Assembly (NCBI GenBank): GCA_934230685.1 | Contig: CAKQFF010000021.1 | Coordinates: forward strand, 1 to 19,734 | Origin: an uncultured Prevotella sp. | Lineage (GTDB): Bacteria; Bacteroidota; Bacteroidia; Bacteroidales; Bacteroidaceae | Reading direction: 5' to 3' | Length of the DNA: 19,734 bases | Shown: positions 13,886 to 19,734 of the stretch, piece after piece | How the letters are laid out: each line of letters begins with the position of its first letter | Numbering within the stretch: position 1 is the first letter of the stretch | Translations under genes and position numbers: made by a program | Notes under the pieces: generated by a model | Database searches by the model: none | Seen by the model: the letters and a program-made list of their open reading frames with translations, nothing else | Told to the model about the DNA's origin: nothing

Positions 13886-14746
13886 TTATTCGCGTGCTTT
13901 GAGCGAATCCTCAGCTGCACGCAATATCTCGAGTTTTTTATCCATTTCGCGGTCGTTGATAACGCATACGTCGCGGAGTCGTGCAAAGTCGGTAGACAGT
14001 GTCACCTTTAGTCTATATGACATACCGTTTTCCGAGTTGTAGACATGCTTGATGCGTCCTACGATGATGCCTGCAGGGAACACTGATGAGTAGCCCGAGG
14101 TTATGATATAGTCGCCGAGCTTAAAGTGGGCATGTCGTGGAATGTCGTCGATGTAGGCGTATTCAGGTGAGCCGCCTGTCCAGTGCAGATAGCCGAAGTA
14201 ACCTCTGCCCTTGATAGAGCAGCTGATGTTTGACTGCTGGCTTAGTACTGGTATTACCACAGAGTAGTGGTCGCTTGTGAGGTAAACTATACCCACAACA
14301 CCCGTTCCGCTCACAACACCCATGTCCTTCTTTACACCGTCGGCAGAACCCTTGTTGATGGTAATGAAGTTGTTGGCCTTGTCGAGCGACGAGCTTACAA
14401 CCTTAGCCGGTATTGTCTCGAAGCCTTTCATCACGTTTTGCTGCATGCGCTCAACGAGGGTTGAATCCTTGGTGGTGCGCTCTATCTGTTCGGTGAGCTG
14501 AGCCACCTCGCGCTCAAGATAGAGGTTTCGTTCGGTAAGCTGGCGGTTTACCTCGGTAAGCGAGAAGAACTGTCCCACGGCAGAGTTCCATTCATACACC
14601 TTGCCGCTCACGGCGTTTGCCGATGAGAACCAAACGCTGCCCTGATAGCTGTTGTAATGGAATAGCAGCACGAAGCTTATGACCTCGAGCAGTATGAATA
14701 CAAACCAGTGGTTGTGGCGGGCGAGAAAATCTAATAGGTTGCGCAT
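13886..14746 (-). CDS. mreC: Rod shape-determining protein MreC
   Basis: MreC is a periplasmic scaffold that binds and activates PBP2. I set the start at the ATG of MRNLLDFLARHNHW (codon 14744-14746), giving 286 residues. The open frame runs upstream to 14839, but those 31 residues are only translation of the repeat-rich spacer and do not look like MreC. One membrane segment (about 13-30) is followed by a coiled coil (about 60-90, starting LTEVNRQLTERNLYLEREV) and the paired beta-barrel domains, with conserved INKGSADGVKKDMGVV and TSGYSSVFPAGIIVGRI. It is separated from mreB by a 132-base spacer with a large inverted repeat. Confidence 0.93.
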   Translation of the reverse strand: MRNLLDFLARHNHWFVFILLEVISFVLLFHYNSYQGSVWFSSANAVSGKVYEWNSAVGQFFSLTEVNRQLTERNLYLEREVAQLTEQIERTTKDSTLVERMQQNVMKGFETIPAKVVSSSLDKANNFITINKGSADGVKKDMGVVSGTGVVGIVYLTSDHYSVVIPVLSQQSNISCSIKGRGYFGYLHWTGGSPEYAYIDDIPRHAHFKLGDYIITSGYSSVFPAGIIVGRIKHVYNSENGMSYRLKVTLSTDFARLRDVCVINDREMDKKLEILRAAEDSLKARE

Positions 14747-14758
14747 TGTTGTAAAACT

Positions 14759-14877
14759 AAAAAAGTAAAACAGCAAAAAAGTAAAAAAGTAAAGACGGCG
14801 GCTTCTGAAGCCACTGTTCGGCAAGACCAGAAGTCCCACCCTTTTACTTCTTTACTTTTTTACTTTTTTACTTTTAT
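14759..14877. repeat. 8-base-periodic inverted repeat between mreB and mreC
   Basis: AAAAAAGTAAAAAAGTAAAG (14775-14794) is exactly complementary to 14850-14869, a 20-bp perfect inverted repeat, with weaker extension on both outer sides. Both arms repeat a unit close to AAAAAAGT every 8 bases. The 55-base loop contains GGCTTCTGAAGCC (14800-14812), an inner dyad. In the operon mRNA this would form a long hairpin between the mreB stop and mreC start. It could act as a partial terminator or processing site that lowers mreC relative to mreB; that role is inferred. Confidence 0.75.
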
Positions 14878-14878
14878 A

Positions 14879-15901
14879 TTATCTCATCAGGAATGAGAAA
14901 CGGTCGATGTTCTTGAGAGCCACGCCTGCGCCCTTTGCCACGCTGTGCAATGGGTCTTCGGCAATGTGGAACGGAATATTGATCTTGTCGCTCAAGCGCT
15001 TGTCCAAGCCACGGAGCAGTGCACCGCCGCCTGAGAGATAGATACCGTTCTTCACGATGTCGGCATAAAGCTCAGGAGGAGTGTTCTCGAGTGCAGAGAG
15101 AACAGCGTTCTCAATCTTTGCCACTGTCTTGTCGAGGCAGTGTGCAATCTCCTGATAGCATACAGGCACCTCCATAGGCAGAGCAGTGATGCGGTTAGGA
15201 CCATGCACGATGAAATCCTCAGGAGCCTCGTCGCCAAGTTCAGTAAGCGCAGAGCCTACGTGTATCTTGATACGCTCAGCCATACGCTCCGACACCTTTA
15301 CGTTGTGCTGGCGCGACATGTATTCCTGAATGTCGGCAGTGAGGTCGTCGCCCGCAGTGCGGATAGAATTGTTCGACACGATGCCACCCAAAGAGATGAC
15401 AGCGATTTCGGTAGAGCCTCCACCTATGTCTACAATCATGTTGCCCTCGGGAGCTTCCACGTCGATACCGATACCTATTGCAGCAGCCATAGGCTCGAAG
15501 ATAAGATATACGTCGCGTCCGTCTGCATGTTCAGCGCTATCGCGCACGGCACGAAGCTCAACCTCGGTAGAGCCAGAAGGCACACCGATAACCATGCGGA
15601 GCGACGGTGAGAAGAAGCGGCTTCCGGTATGAACCATCTTTATGAGGCCGCGCATCATTTGTTCGCAAGCGGTAAAGTCGGCAATCACTCCGTCGCGGAG
15701 TGGTCGGATGGTTTTGATGTTGTCGTGAGTCTTCTCATACATCATCTTCGCCTTCGAGCCGACAGCAATCATTTTGTCGGTGCGACGGTCAAGAGCTACT
15801 ACCGAAGGCTCGTCAACAACGATCTTGTCGTCGCTGATGATAATGGTGTTGGCTGTGCCAAGGTCCATCGCAATTTCCTGTACGAAAGAAAAAAATCCCA
15901 T
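14879..15901 (-). CDS. mreB: Actin-like cytoskeletal protein MreB
   Basis: MreB polymerises on the inner face of the membrane and directs side-wall synthesis. The 340 residues show the actin-fold nucleotide site: phosphate-1 loop DLGTANT (13-19), a second loop VDIGGGSTEIAV (near 157-168), and the adenosine motif SGGGALLRGLD (near 294-304). The short hydrophobic N-terminus MGFFSF suits membrane binding. It is followed by mreC, mreD, PBP2 and rodA in one operon and preceded by IMP cyclohydrolase, with a 183-base repeat-rich spacer and no clear promoter of its own. Confidence 0.97.
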   Translation of the reverse strand: MGFFSFVQEIAMDLGTANTIIISDDKIVVDEPSVVALDRRTDKMIAVGSKAKMMYEKTHDNIKTIRPLRDGVIADFTACEQMMRGLIKMVHTGSRFFSPSLRMVIGVPSGSTEVELRAVRDSAEHADGRDVYLIFEPMAAAIGIGIDVEAPEGNMIVDIGGGSTEIAVISLGGIVSNNSIRTAGDDLTADIQEYMSRQHNVKVSERMAERIKIHVGSALTELGDEAPEDFIVHGPNRITALPMEVPVCYQEIAHCLDKTVAKIENAVLSALENTPPELYADIVKNGIYLSGGGALLRGLDKRLSDKINIPFHIAEDPLHSVAKGAGVALKNIDRFSFLMR

Positions 15902-16084
15902 TTAATGAATTTTGAATTTTGAGTTTTGAGTTTTGATTTATCGGCATAGCCGATTTTGAATTATGAGTTGGGAGTTATGAGTTGTGAATTCTTAGTTATA
16001 AGTTGTGAATTCTCAATTCTTAATTGAACAATTCCAAATCGGCATAGCCGATAATTCAAGACTCAAAACTCCTAATCCTTAATT
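15902..16084. repeat. Mirrored array of 7-base repeats between IMP cyclohydrolase and mreB
   Basis: The whole spacer is built of heptamers in one phase. From 15909 they are variants of TTGAATT/TTGAGTT, then TGAATTA, TGAGTTG, GGAGTTA, TGAGTTG, TGAATTC, and from about 16050 they run in the inverse sense (AATTCAA, GACTCAA, AACTCCT, AATCCTT). Two copies of the dyad ATCGGCATAGCCGAT (15940-15954 and 16038-16052) lie near each end, so the left and right halves are imperfect reverse complements and can fold back. The array occupies the place where the transformylase half of PurH would be encoded in related genomes. Confidence 0.8.
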
Positions 16085-16678
16085 CTATTTGGCAAACCAC
16101 TCGTGGATTGCAGTGTCGTAGTGGCTGCTCACTCCGAATGCGCGTTCTGCAAACATCTTGCGCTCGGCAAGGTCGGTCTCTGCGCCCTTCTTGTTGAGTA
16201 TGTCGAGCAATACGGGATATTCAGCCTTGCTTGGCACAATCACCACGTCGTTGAAGTTCTTGGCTCCAGCGCGGATAAGAGAAATGCCGCCTATGTCAAT
16301 CTTCTCGATGATGTCGGCATCGCTTGCGCCGCTTGCCACAGTCTGCTCGAATGGGTAGAGGTCTACAATCACGAGGTCGATTTCGGGAATGGCATACTCA
16401 GCCATCTGGTTAAGGTCGCCTTCGTTGTCGCGGCGTGCGAGAATACCGCCAAAGATGCGTGGGTGAAGAGTCTTCACGCGTCCGCCAAGGATTGACGGGT
16501 ATGAGGTTACGCTCTCTACAGCCTGGCATTCAAAGCCAAGCGACTCGATGAAAGCCTGTGTGCCACCAGTGGAAAGGAATTTAACACCTTCTGCGTTGAG
16601 CTTCTTGAGAAGCTCGTCGAGACCGTCCTTGTGGAATACAGATACAAGCGCGGTCTTGATTTTTTTTGTTCCAGCCAT
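16085..16678 (-). CDS. purH: Stand-alone IMP cyclohydrolase (N-terminal half of PurH)
   Basis: It closes FAICAR to IMP, the last step of purine synthesis. Start chosen at MAGTKKIKTALVSVFH (codon 16676-16678), which matches PurH N-termini; the frame extends 11 codons upstream without similarity. The 197 residues cover exactly the cyclohydrolase domain: STGGT (36-40), GGRVKTLHPRIFGGIL (65-80), VDLYPFE (105-111) and EKIDIGGISLIRAGAKN (125-141). Lys69, Tyr108, Asp128 and Lys140 correspond to the catalytic residues Lys66, Tyr104, Asp125 and Lys137 of human ATIC. The stop (TAG) comes at the domain border after HEWFAK, and no transformylase sequence follows, only repeats. The missing step is supplied by the gene at 1340-2521. 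The promoter-proximal position ahead of mreB follows the Bacteroidales order. Confidence 0.94.
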   Translation of the reverse strand: MAGTKKIKTALVSVFHKDGLDELLKKLNAEGVKFLSTGGTQAFIESLGFECQAVESVTSYPSILGGRVKTLHPRIFGGILARRDNEGDLNQMAEYAIPEIDLVIVDLYPFEQTVASGASDADIIEKIDIGGISLIRAGAKNFNDVVIVPSKAEYPVLLDILNKKGAETDLAERKMFAERAFGVSSHYDTAIHEWFAK

Positions 16679-16731
16679 AAAACTTTTACTATTATTGATG
16701 TCTTTAAACAAGTTCTCTTTGTTTTAAAGTG

Positions 16732-16739
16732 CAAAGTTA
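16732..16739 (-). promoter_or_regulatory. -7 box (TAACTTTG) for the purH–mre operon
   Basis: The minus strand reads TAACTTTG, a match to TAnnTTTG, 53 bases before the chosen ATG at 16678. The -33 position at 20 bp spacing is TATG rather than TTTG, so the match there is weak. No other promoter is evident before mreB, so this may drive the whole elongasome operon. Confidence 0.45.
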
Positions 16740-16820
16740 GCAAAAACAACGGATATTACATATTTTAAATGCTAAAAAAACATCAAGACGCGCTTATTTG
16801 TTGATTTATGCCCTTTACAA

Positions 16821-17567
16821 CTACCTTTTGCGCAGTGCAAATGGCACATTCTCTGCCTCCTGCTTGGCAATAAAGGCTTTTCCAAAGGACAGCTTTGCTG
16901 CGTTGGGCTGCGTTATAGCTATGCCTGTTTGTGCAGTCTTGCTCTTGGCTGAGCGGTTTTGAGTTACGCGTTCACACTTGATGGTAGCGCGCTCGTTGCC
17001 TCCCACTTGGTTCATCACAGCCTCGAAGAAGTCCCATTTCTCTTTCTCGTCGTAGCCAAGGAAGAATTCACGTTTGTTGTGGTCGGTGTCAATGACAAAG
17101 CGCATACCGCTATCGTAGGTGAGGTAGAGCATGTATGAGCGTGAGTCGAAGTTCCATTTGAACTTCAGAGTCTGCGATTCGTACACTTGTTTCCCATCCT
17201 CGTCGTATACGGGCTTTCCGTAGTTGTCGTAGAGAGGTGCATAGTCGGTTTCCGTGCCGCTGCCTTGGTTGGAGTTTACGGTGTATTGTGTGAAGTCGAA
17301 GTCCACGTCGCATTGTGTCTTCACGCGTTTTCCGTCCTCATCATAGTATTCGTTCACCACAGTGCCCGTCCATGATCCGTTGAGCACCTGAGCCATTTGC
17401 ACGTCAAGTGGAGTCTTGTCGTTCTTGTCATAGCCATTGTCTTCGCTCCAGTCGTTGCCCCAATAATTGTCGTCCCAGTAATATGGGTCGTCATCATCAC
17501 AGCTTGTGAATGTCATTGGTGCTGCAGCCAGGAATAGGAGTGTAAGGAAATAGTAAATGCGTTTCAT
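16821..17567 (-). CDS. Lipoprotein of unknown function, possibly surface-exposed
   Basis: Start set at MKRIYYFLTLLFLAAAP (codon 17565-17567), which begins a lipoprotein signal; the upstream 14 codons of the open frame are unlikely. The 248-residue precursor has its lipobox at FTSC (Cys about 22), followed at once by DDDD and an acidic, Tyr/Trp-rich stretch. Acidic residues right after the Cys act as a surface-export signal in Bacteroidetes lipoproteins, so surface exposure is plausible. The body (LNGSWTGTVVNEYYDEDGK, later LKFKWNFDSRSYMLYLTY) alternates in the manner of beta strands and could be a lipocalin-like barrel, which is a guess from pattern. The last about 35 residues are basic. It is monocistronic and faces away from the nuclease gene. 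Confidence 0.8.
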   Translation of the reverse strand: MKRIYYFLTLLFLAAAPMTFTSCDDDDPYYWDDNYWGNDWSEDNGYDKNDKTPLDVQMAQVLNGSWTGTVVNEYYDEDGKRVKTQCDVDFDFTQYTVNSNQGSGTETDYAPLYDNYGKPVYDEDGKQVYESQTLKFKWNFDSRSYMLYLTYDSGMRFVIDTDHNKREFFLGYDEKEKWDFFEAVMNQVGGNERATIKCERVTQNRSAKSKTAQTGIAITQPNAAKLSFGKAFIAKQEAENVPFALRKR

Positions 17568-17606
17568 AATCGTCGTTGTTAAGTGATTAAATATGTTTTC
17601 TGATTG

Positions 17607-17614
17607 CAAATTTA
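17607..17614 (-). promoter_or_regulatory. -7 box (TAAATTTG) for the lipoprotein gene
   Basis: The minus strand reads TAAATTTG, a TAnnTTTG match, 39 bases before the ATG at 17567. No TTTG at the -33 distance was found. Confidence 0.4.
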
Positions 17615-17659
17615 AGAAAAGTATTTCAATTAGATAAAGGTTAAAACCATATTAATAGG

Positions 17660-17673
17660 TAGGGATTTCCCTA
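17660..17673. repeat. Short palindrome in the divergent spacer
   Basis: TAGGGA-TT-TCCCTA is a 6+6 inverted repeat lying 46 bases upstream of the lipoprotein's -7 box and about 73 bases upstream of the nuclease gene's promoter. It could be a regulator site for either gene; nothing else in the 17568-17814 spacer stands out apart from the two promoters. Confidence 0.4.
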
Positions 17674-17745
17674 TTCTCTATTCCCGTCAACTCATTCTCC
17701 TCGTCAACACTGGCTACATGTTTCACTCATTATCTTGTTAAAGCA

Positions 17746-17777
17746 CTTGCTTTTATAGAATATAATAAGTATCTTTG
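17746..17777 (+). promoter_or_regulatory. Promoter of the Rpn-family gene
   Basis: CTTG (17746-17749, one mismatch to TTTG) and TATCTTTG (17770-17777) are 20 bases apart, the correct Bacteroidetes spacing, and the -7 box ends 37 bases before the ATG at 17815. Confidence 0.6.
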
Positions 17778-17814
17778 CAACAAATAGTAATATATCATAA
17801 CCATTTTTACGACT

Positions 17815-18738
17815 ATGCAGGAAAGATATCTCAACCCACATACCGACTTTGGATTCAAGCGTCTGTTTGGTTCGGAGTTCAACAAGGATTTGCTTATTAG
17901 TTTCCTTAATGCCTTGTTCAGAGGTGAGCAAGACGTGCAGGACGTTACCTATCTCAATGCCGAGCATATAGGAGAACGTGCTGATGCTCGTCGTGCCATA
18001 TTCGATGTGTACTGCACCAATCAACGAGGCGAGAAATTCATAGTGGAAATGCAGAATGTATATCAAGAGTTCTTCAAGGACCGCACGATATATTATTCTA
18101 CATTCCCCATACGTGAGCAGGCTCAGCGTGGTGGCAACTGGGATTTTCATCTCAACTCAGTATACACCATTGGACTTCTTAACTTCAATTTTGCCGAGGG
18201 TCTCGACGAGGCACGCCATTGGCACCACGAGGTGAAACTAATGGAGGTTGACACAAAGAAGATATTCTACGACAAGCTGACGTATGTATATGTGGAGATT
18301 CCGAAATTCAACAAAAAAGAGTCAGAGCTTGAGACAATGTACGACAAATGGATGTACGTGCTCAAGAATCTCTCGGCACTTATGGAGCGTCCTGCAGCTC
18401 TGCAAGAACGTATATTCACACGCCTGTTCGAACAGGCTGAAATAGCGAAGTTCAACCCCGAGGAACTCATGCTATACGAAGATAGCGTTAATGCTTATAG
18501 AGATATTGTAAATGCTATAAATACAGCAAAGAAAGATAGTTTTGCTGAGGGCAAAGCAGAAGGAATAGAGCTTGGCAAGGCAGAAGGAATAGAGATTGGT
18601 AAAGCCGAGGGAATAGAACTTGGCAAAAAGCTTCGTGATATGCAAATAGCCCGCAACTTGCTTAAGAAAGGCTTATCCGTCAACGACATTGCTGAAACAA
18701 TGGGACTGTCGCAGGATGATGTTGCATCATTGCTATAA
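17815..18738 (+). CDS. Rpn/PD-(D/E)XK nuclease family transposase-like protein
   Basis: This family (recombination-promoting nuclease, often labelled putative transposase) cuts DNA and is widespread in multiple copies in Bacteroidales. The 307 residues start with the typical YLNPHTDFGFKRLFG (5-19). The nuclease core shows Asp64 (IFDVYC) and Glu78-x-Gln80 (FIVEMQ), fitting the PD-(D/E)XK pattern, followed by RTIYYSTFPIREQ (90-102), also conserved in the family. Near residues 246-269 there are three copies of the 8-residue repeat GKAEGIEL/GKAEGIEI, encoded by 24-bp DNA repeats, then a C-terminal helical segment (LLKKGLSVNDIAETMGLS) like a small helix-turn-helix. The gene looks complete. No terminal inverted repeats or target duplications were found around it, so I do not call an insertion sequence. 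Confidence 0.9.
   Translation: MQERYLNPHTDFGFKRLFGSEFNKDLLISFLNALFRGEQDVQDVTYLNAEHIGERADARRAIFDVYCTNQRGEKFIVEMQNVYQEFFKDRTIYYSTFPIREQAQRGGNWDFHLNSVYTIGLLNFNFAEGLDEARHWHHEVKLMEVDTKKIFYDKLTYVYVEIPKFNKKESELETMYDKWMYVLKNLSALMERPAALQERIFTRLFEQAEIAKFNPEELMLYEDSVNAYRDIVNAINTAKKDSFAEGKAEGIELGKAEGIEIGKAEGIELGKKLRDMQIARNLLKKGLSVNDIAETMGLSQDDVASLL
18550..18621 (+). repeat. Three in-frame 24-bp tandem repeats inside the Rpn-family gene
   Basis: Units at 18550-18573, 18574-18597 and 18598-18621 each encode GKAEGIEL or GKAEGIEI. The first two differ at three bases; the third has more silent changes. A length that is a multiple of three lets copy number vary without breaking the frame. Confidence 0.9.
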
Positions 18739-18746
18739 GAAAAAAA

Positions 18747-18788
18747 TCACCCCCAGCCTCTCCATAATTATGGAGTAGCCGTGGGTGA
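18747..18788 (+). terminator. Possible terminator after the Rpn-family gene
   Basis: TCACCC (18747-18752) pairs with GGGTGA (18783-18788), and CTCCATAATTATGGAG (18760-18775) is a perfect inner palindrome. A T-rich run begins about 10 bases later. The outer stem is short and the T-run is not adjacent, so the call is moderate. Confidence 0.45.
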
Positions 18789-18822
18789 ACATTTGGATTT
18801 TTCCCTTTTCTCTTCCCGTTGC

Positions 18823-18887
18823 CATATGTCAGATATTCTTTATTTGAGGTTCTGCAGCACTAAGATAAGTGAATTTCCTGACATATG
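18823..18887. repeat. 10-bp inverted repeat in the hairpin-rich spacer
   Basis: CATATGTCAG (18823-18832) is matched by CTGACATATG (18878-18887), with a 45-base interior containing no obvious motif. A second hairpin begins at the last base of the right arm. Together they fill most of the 18789-18979 gap. Confidence 0.6.
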
Positions 18888-18924
18888 CAAGTATTGGATA
18901 ATTTGTTGTTATCCAATGGCTTGC
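18887..18924. repeat. 14-bp hairpin before the right-edge gene
   Basis: GCAAG-T-ATTGGATAA (18887-18901) pairs with TTATCCAAT-GG-CTTGC (18909-18924), leaving a 7-base loop and one small internal loop, followed by TTTCTTG. It could be a terminator, a regulatory leader of the next gene, or a boundary element. Confidence 0.6.
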
Positions 18925-18979
18925 TTTCTTGTAAAATTATAAGTCTGCTAATTTAAGGATACAAAAAATATTGACAGAT

Positions 18980-19734
18980 ATGGACAGATGTACTCGCATA
19001 CAAGCAATAAACAAAGTATTGAAGGAATACTTTGAAGACAATCCAAACCAAAGACCCATTCCAGCGAAAGAGTTTATGGAACTATTTGTAGAGAAAGGTA
19101 TCTTCAACCAGGATAGCAAAGGTGGTTTGCCTATTAGGAAACTTCTTAGAGAACTCGATAGTGAGAATAGACTTTCAGATATTCCCTATGCTATCGGAGA
19201 AATGAAGAGGAAAAACAAAAATTGGTTCTTTGCCAAACCACAGACAAACATCCAAGGTAGTTTAGAACCAATTGATAATAGCAAGCCCACAACGCATATC
19301 ACAAATGACACAACTAGTAAGAAGAGAGTTGGTCGCATGGACTCAGATGAGTATTATGTAATTGAACTATGCAACGAGGTTCTTGGCCTAAAAGCGTCTC
19401 AGCAGCATCGTTTTGATTTTCTTGTTGGAGATAGCGGTACAAAGCTGCCAGTTGATGCTTACTACGAAGATTTGAATTTGGTAGTTGAATACCTGGAAAG
19501 TCAGCATACAATATCCACTCCTTTCTTTGACAAGAAGAAAACAGTAAGTGGTGTTTCAAGAGGCGAACAAAGACGTTTGTATGACGAACGACGAAGAGTA
19601 GAGTTGCCAAAACATGGTATCAACCTTGTGTCGATTAGTTATAACGACTTCGGTACGACAAAACGATTGAAAAGAAACCATAATCTTGACATCGAAGTGG
19701 TTCGGACAAAATTAAGTGACTATATCAAAAAGAA
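18980..19734 (+). CDS. Probable PD-(D/E)XK-type nuclease with N-terminal winged-helix-like region, 3' end cut by window
   Basis: An open frame of 251 codons from the ATG at 18980 (MDRCTRIQAINKVLKEYF) runs off the right edge without a stop. Residues about 1-95 look like a helical DNA-binding region (PIPAKEFMELFVEKGIF; LPIRKLLRELD). After a polar linker, residues about 145-230 carry a nuclease-like pattern: LPVDAYY, then LVVEYLESQH (Asp followed by Glu-x-x-x-Gln-His), then RGEQRRLYDERRRVELPKHGINLVSISYNDF read in two parts, as in DUF559/Vsr-type endonucleases. I cannot name the family for certain. The gene is clearly more AT-rich than its neighbours (24 G/C of 60 at 19021-19080, against 34 of 60 at 7021-7080) and uses AGA/AGG/CGA for most Arg, suggesting recent transfer. 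It may belong to a restriction or defence locus beyond the window. Confidence 0.7.
   Translation, partial: MDRCTRIQAINKVLKEYFEDNPNQRPIPAKEFMELFVEKGIFNQDSKGGLPIRKLLRELDSENRLSDIPYAIGEMKRKNKNWFFAKPQTNIQGSLEPIDNSKPTTHITNDTTSKKRVGRMDSDEYYVIELCNEVLGLKASQQHRFDFLVGDSGTKLPVDAYYEDLNLVVEYLESQHTISTPFFDKKKTVSGVSRGEQRRLYDERRRVELPKHGINLVSISYNDFGTTKRLKRNHNLDIEVVRTKLSDYIKK

Noticed and set aside
12294..14011. Long open frames on the plus strand opposite PBP2, mreD and mreC
   Set aside because: They lie antisense to well-supported genes, have no recognisable domain, and arise from the codon pattern of the true strand.
14747..14839. Longer mreC open frame with 31 extra N-terminal residues
   Set aside because: The extra residues come from the repeat-rich spacer and lack similarity to MreC; MRNLLDFLARHNHW at 14746 matches the family start.
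15902..16084. Insertion sequence or MITE between purH and mreB
   Set aside because: The array has mirrored halves but no clear terminal repeat boundary, no target-site duplication and no coding capacity.
16085..16678. A frameshift or stop breaking a full-length PurH
   Set aside because: The sequence after the TAG is only repeats with no transformylase motif in any frame, so the second half is absent, not displaced.
16774..16805. Terminator for the lipoprotein gene on the minus strand
   Set aside because: ATCAA/TTGAT followed by a T-run is only a 5-bp stem with a 14-base loop, too weak to call.
18550..18621. CRISPR-like repeats
   Set aside because: The 24-bp units are directly tandem without spacers and encode an in-frame peptide repeat.

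Overview
The window looks like chromosomal DNA from the order Bacteroidales, most like Prevotella and its relatives. The evidence is the gene order IMP cyclohydrolase–mreB–mreC–mreD–PBP2–rodA, upstream elements of the form TAnnTTTG (the Bacteroidetes -7 box), a lipoprotein with an acid-rich stretch after the lipid-bearing Cys, and AT-rich spacers between genes of about 50% GC. I cannot name the species. There are no rRNA, tRNA, CRISPR or insertion-sequence features. No gene-free stretch exceeds 300 bases; the longest are 17568-17814 and 18739-18979, both described below.

Left part (1-9.9 kb), mostly housekeeping: the 3' part of fabH; a small unknown gene on the minus strand; a stand-alone AICAR transformylase followed by a 67-residue basic protein; rplS on the minus strand; a plus-strand run with a 5'-nucleotidase split into two genes (lipidated C-domain, then catalytic domain) and a 982-residue protein joining receiver-like domains to a PEP-synthase-type ATP-grasp domain; and a peroxide-defence pair, a Cys-type glutathione peroxidase and thioredoxin reductase. 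Three convergent junctions (about 960-1004, 2819-2859, 9815-9868) each hold a symmetric hairpin that can terminate from both sides.

Middle (9.9-16.7 kb), one minus-strand operon read right to left: IMP cyclohydrolase (the N-terminal half of PurH only), mreB, mreC, mreD, PBP2 (mrdA) and rodA. This is the elongasome set for rod-shaped wall growth. PurH is thus split: its two activities are encoded about 14 kb apart, and the place where the missing half of PurH would lie (15902-16084) is filled by a mirrored array of 7-base repeats. A different 8-base-periodic inverted repeat separates mreB from mreC.

Right part (16.8-19.7 kb), more accessory in character: a lipoprotein of unknown function, an Rpn/PD-(D/E)XK transposase-family nuclease with an internal 24-bp repeat, a spacer rich in hairpins, and the start of an AT-rich gene with a probable PD-(D/E)XK-type nuclease domain that runs off the window.

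No wholly new system is proven. The best leads are the split PurH with its repeat-filled scar, the mreB-mreC fold-back, the receiver/ATP-grasp fusion, and the unassigned nuclease gene at the right edge.
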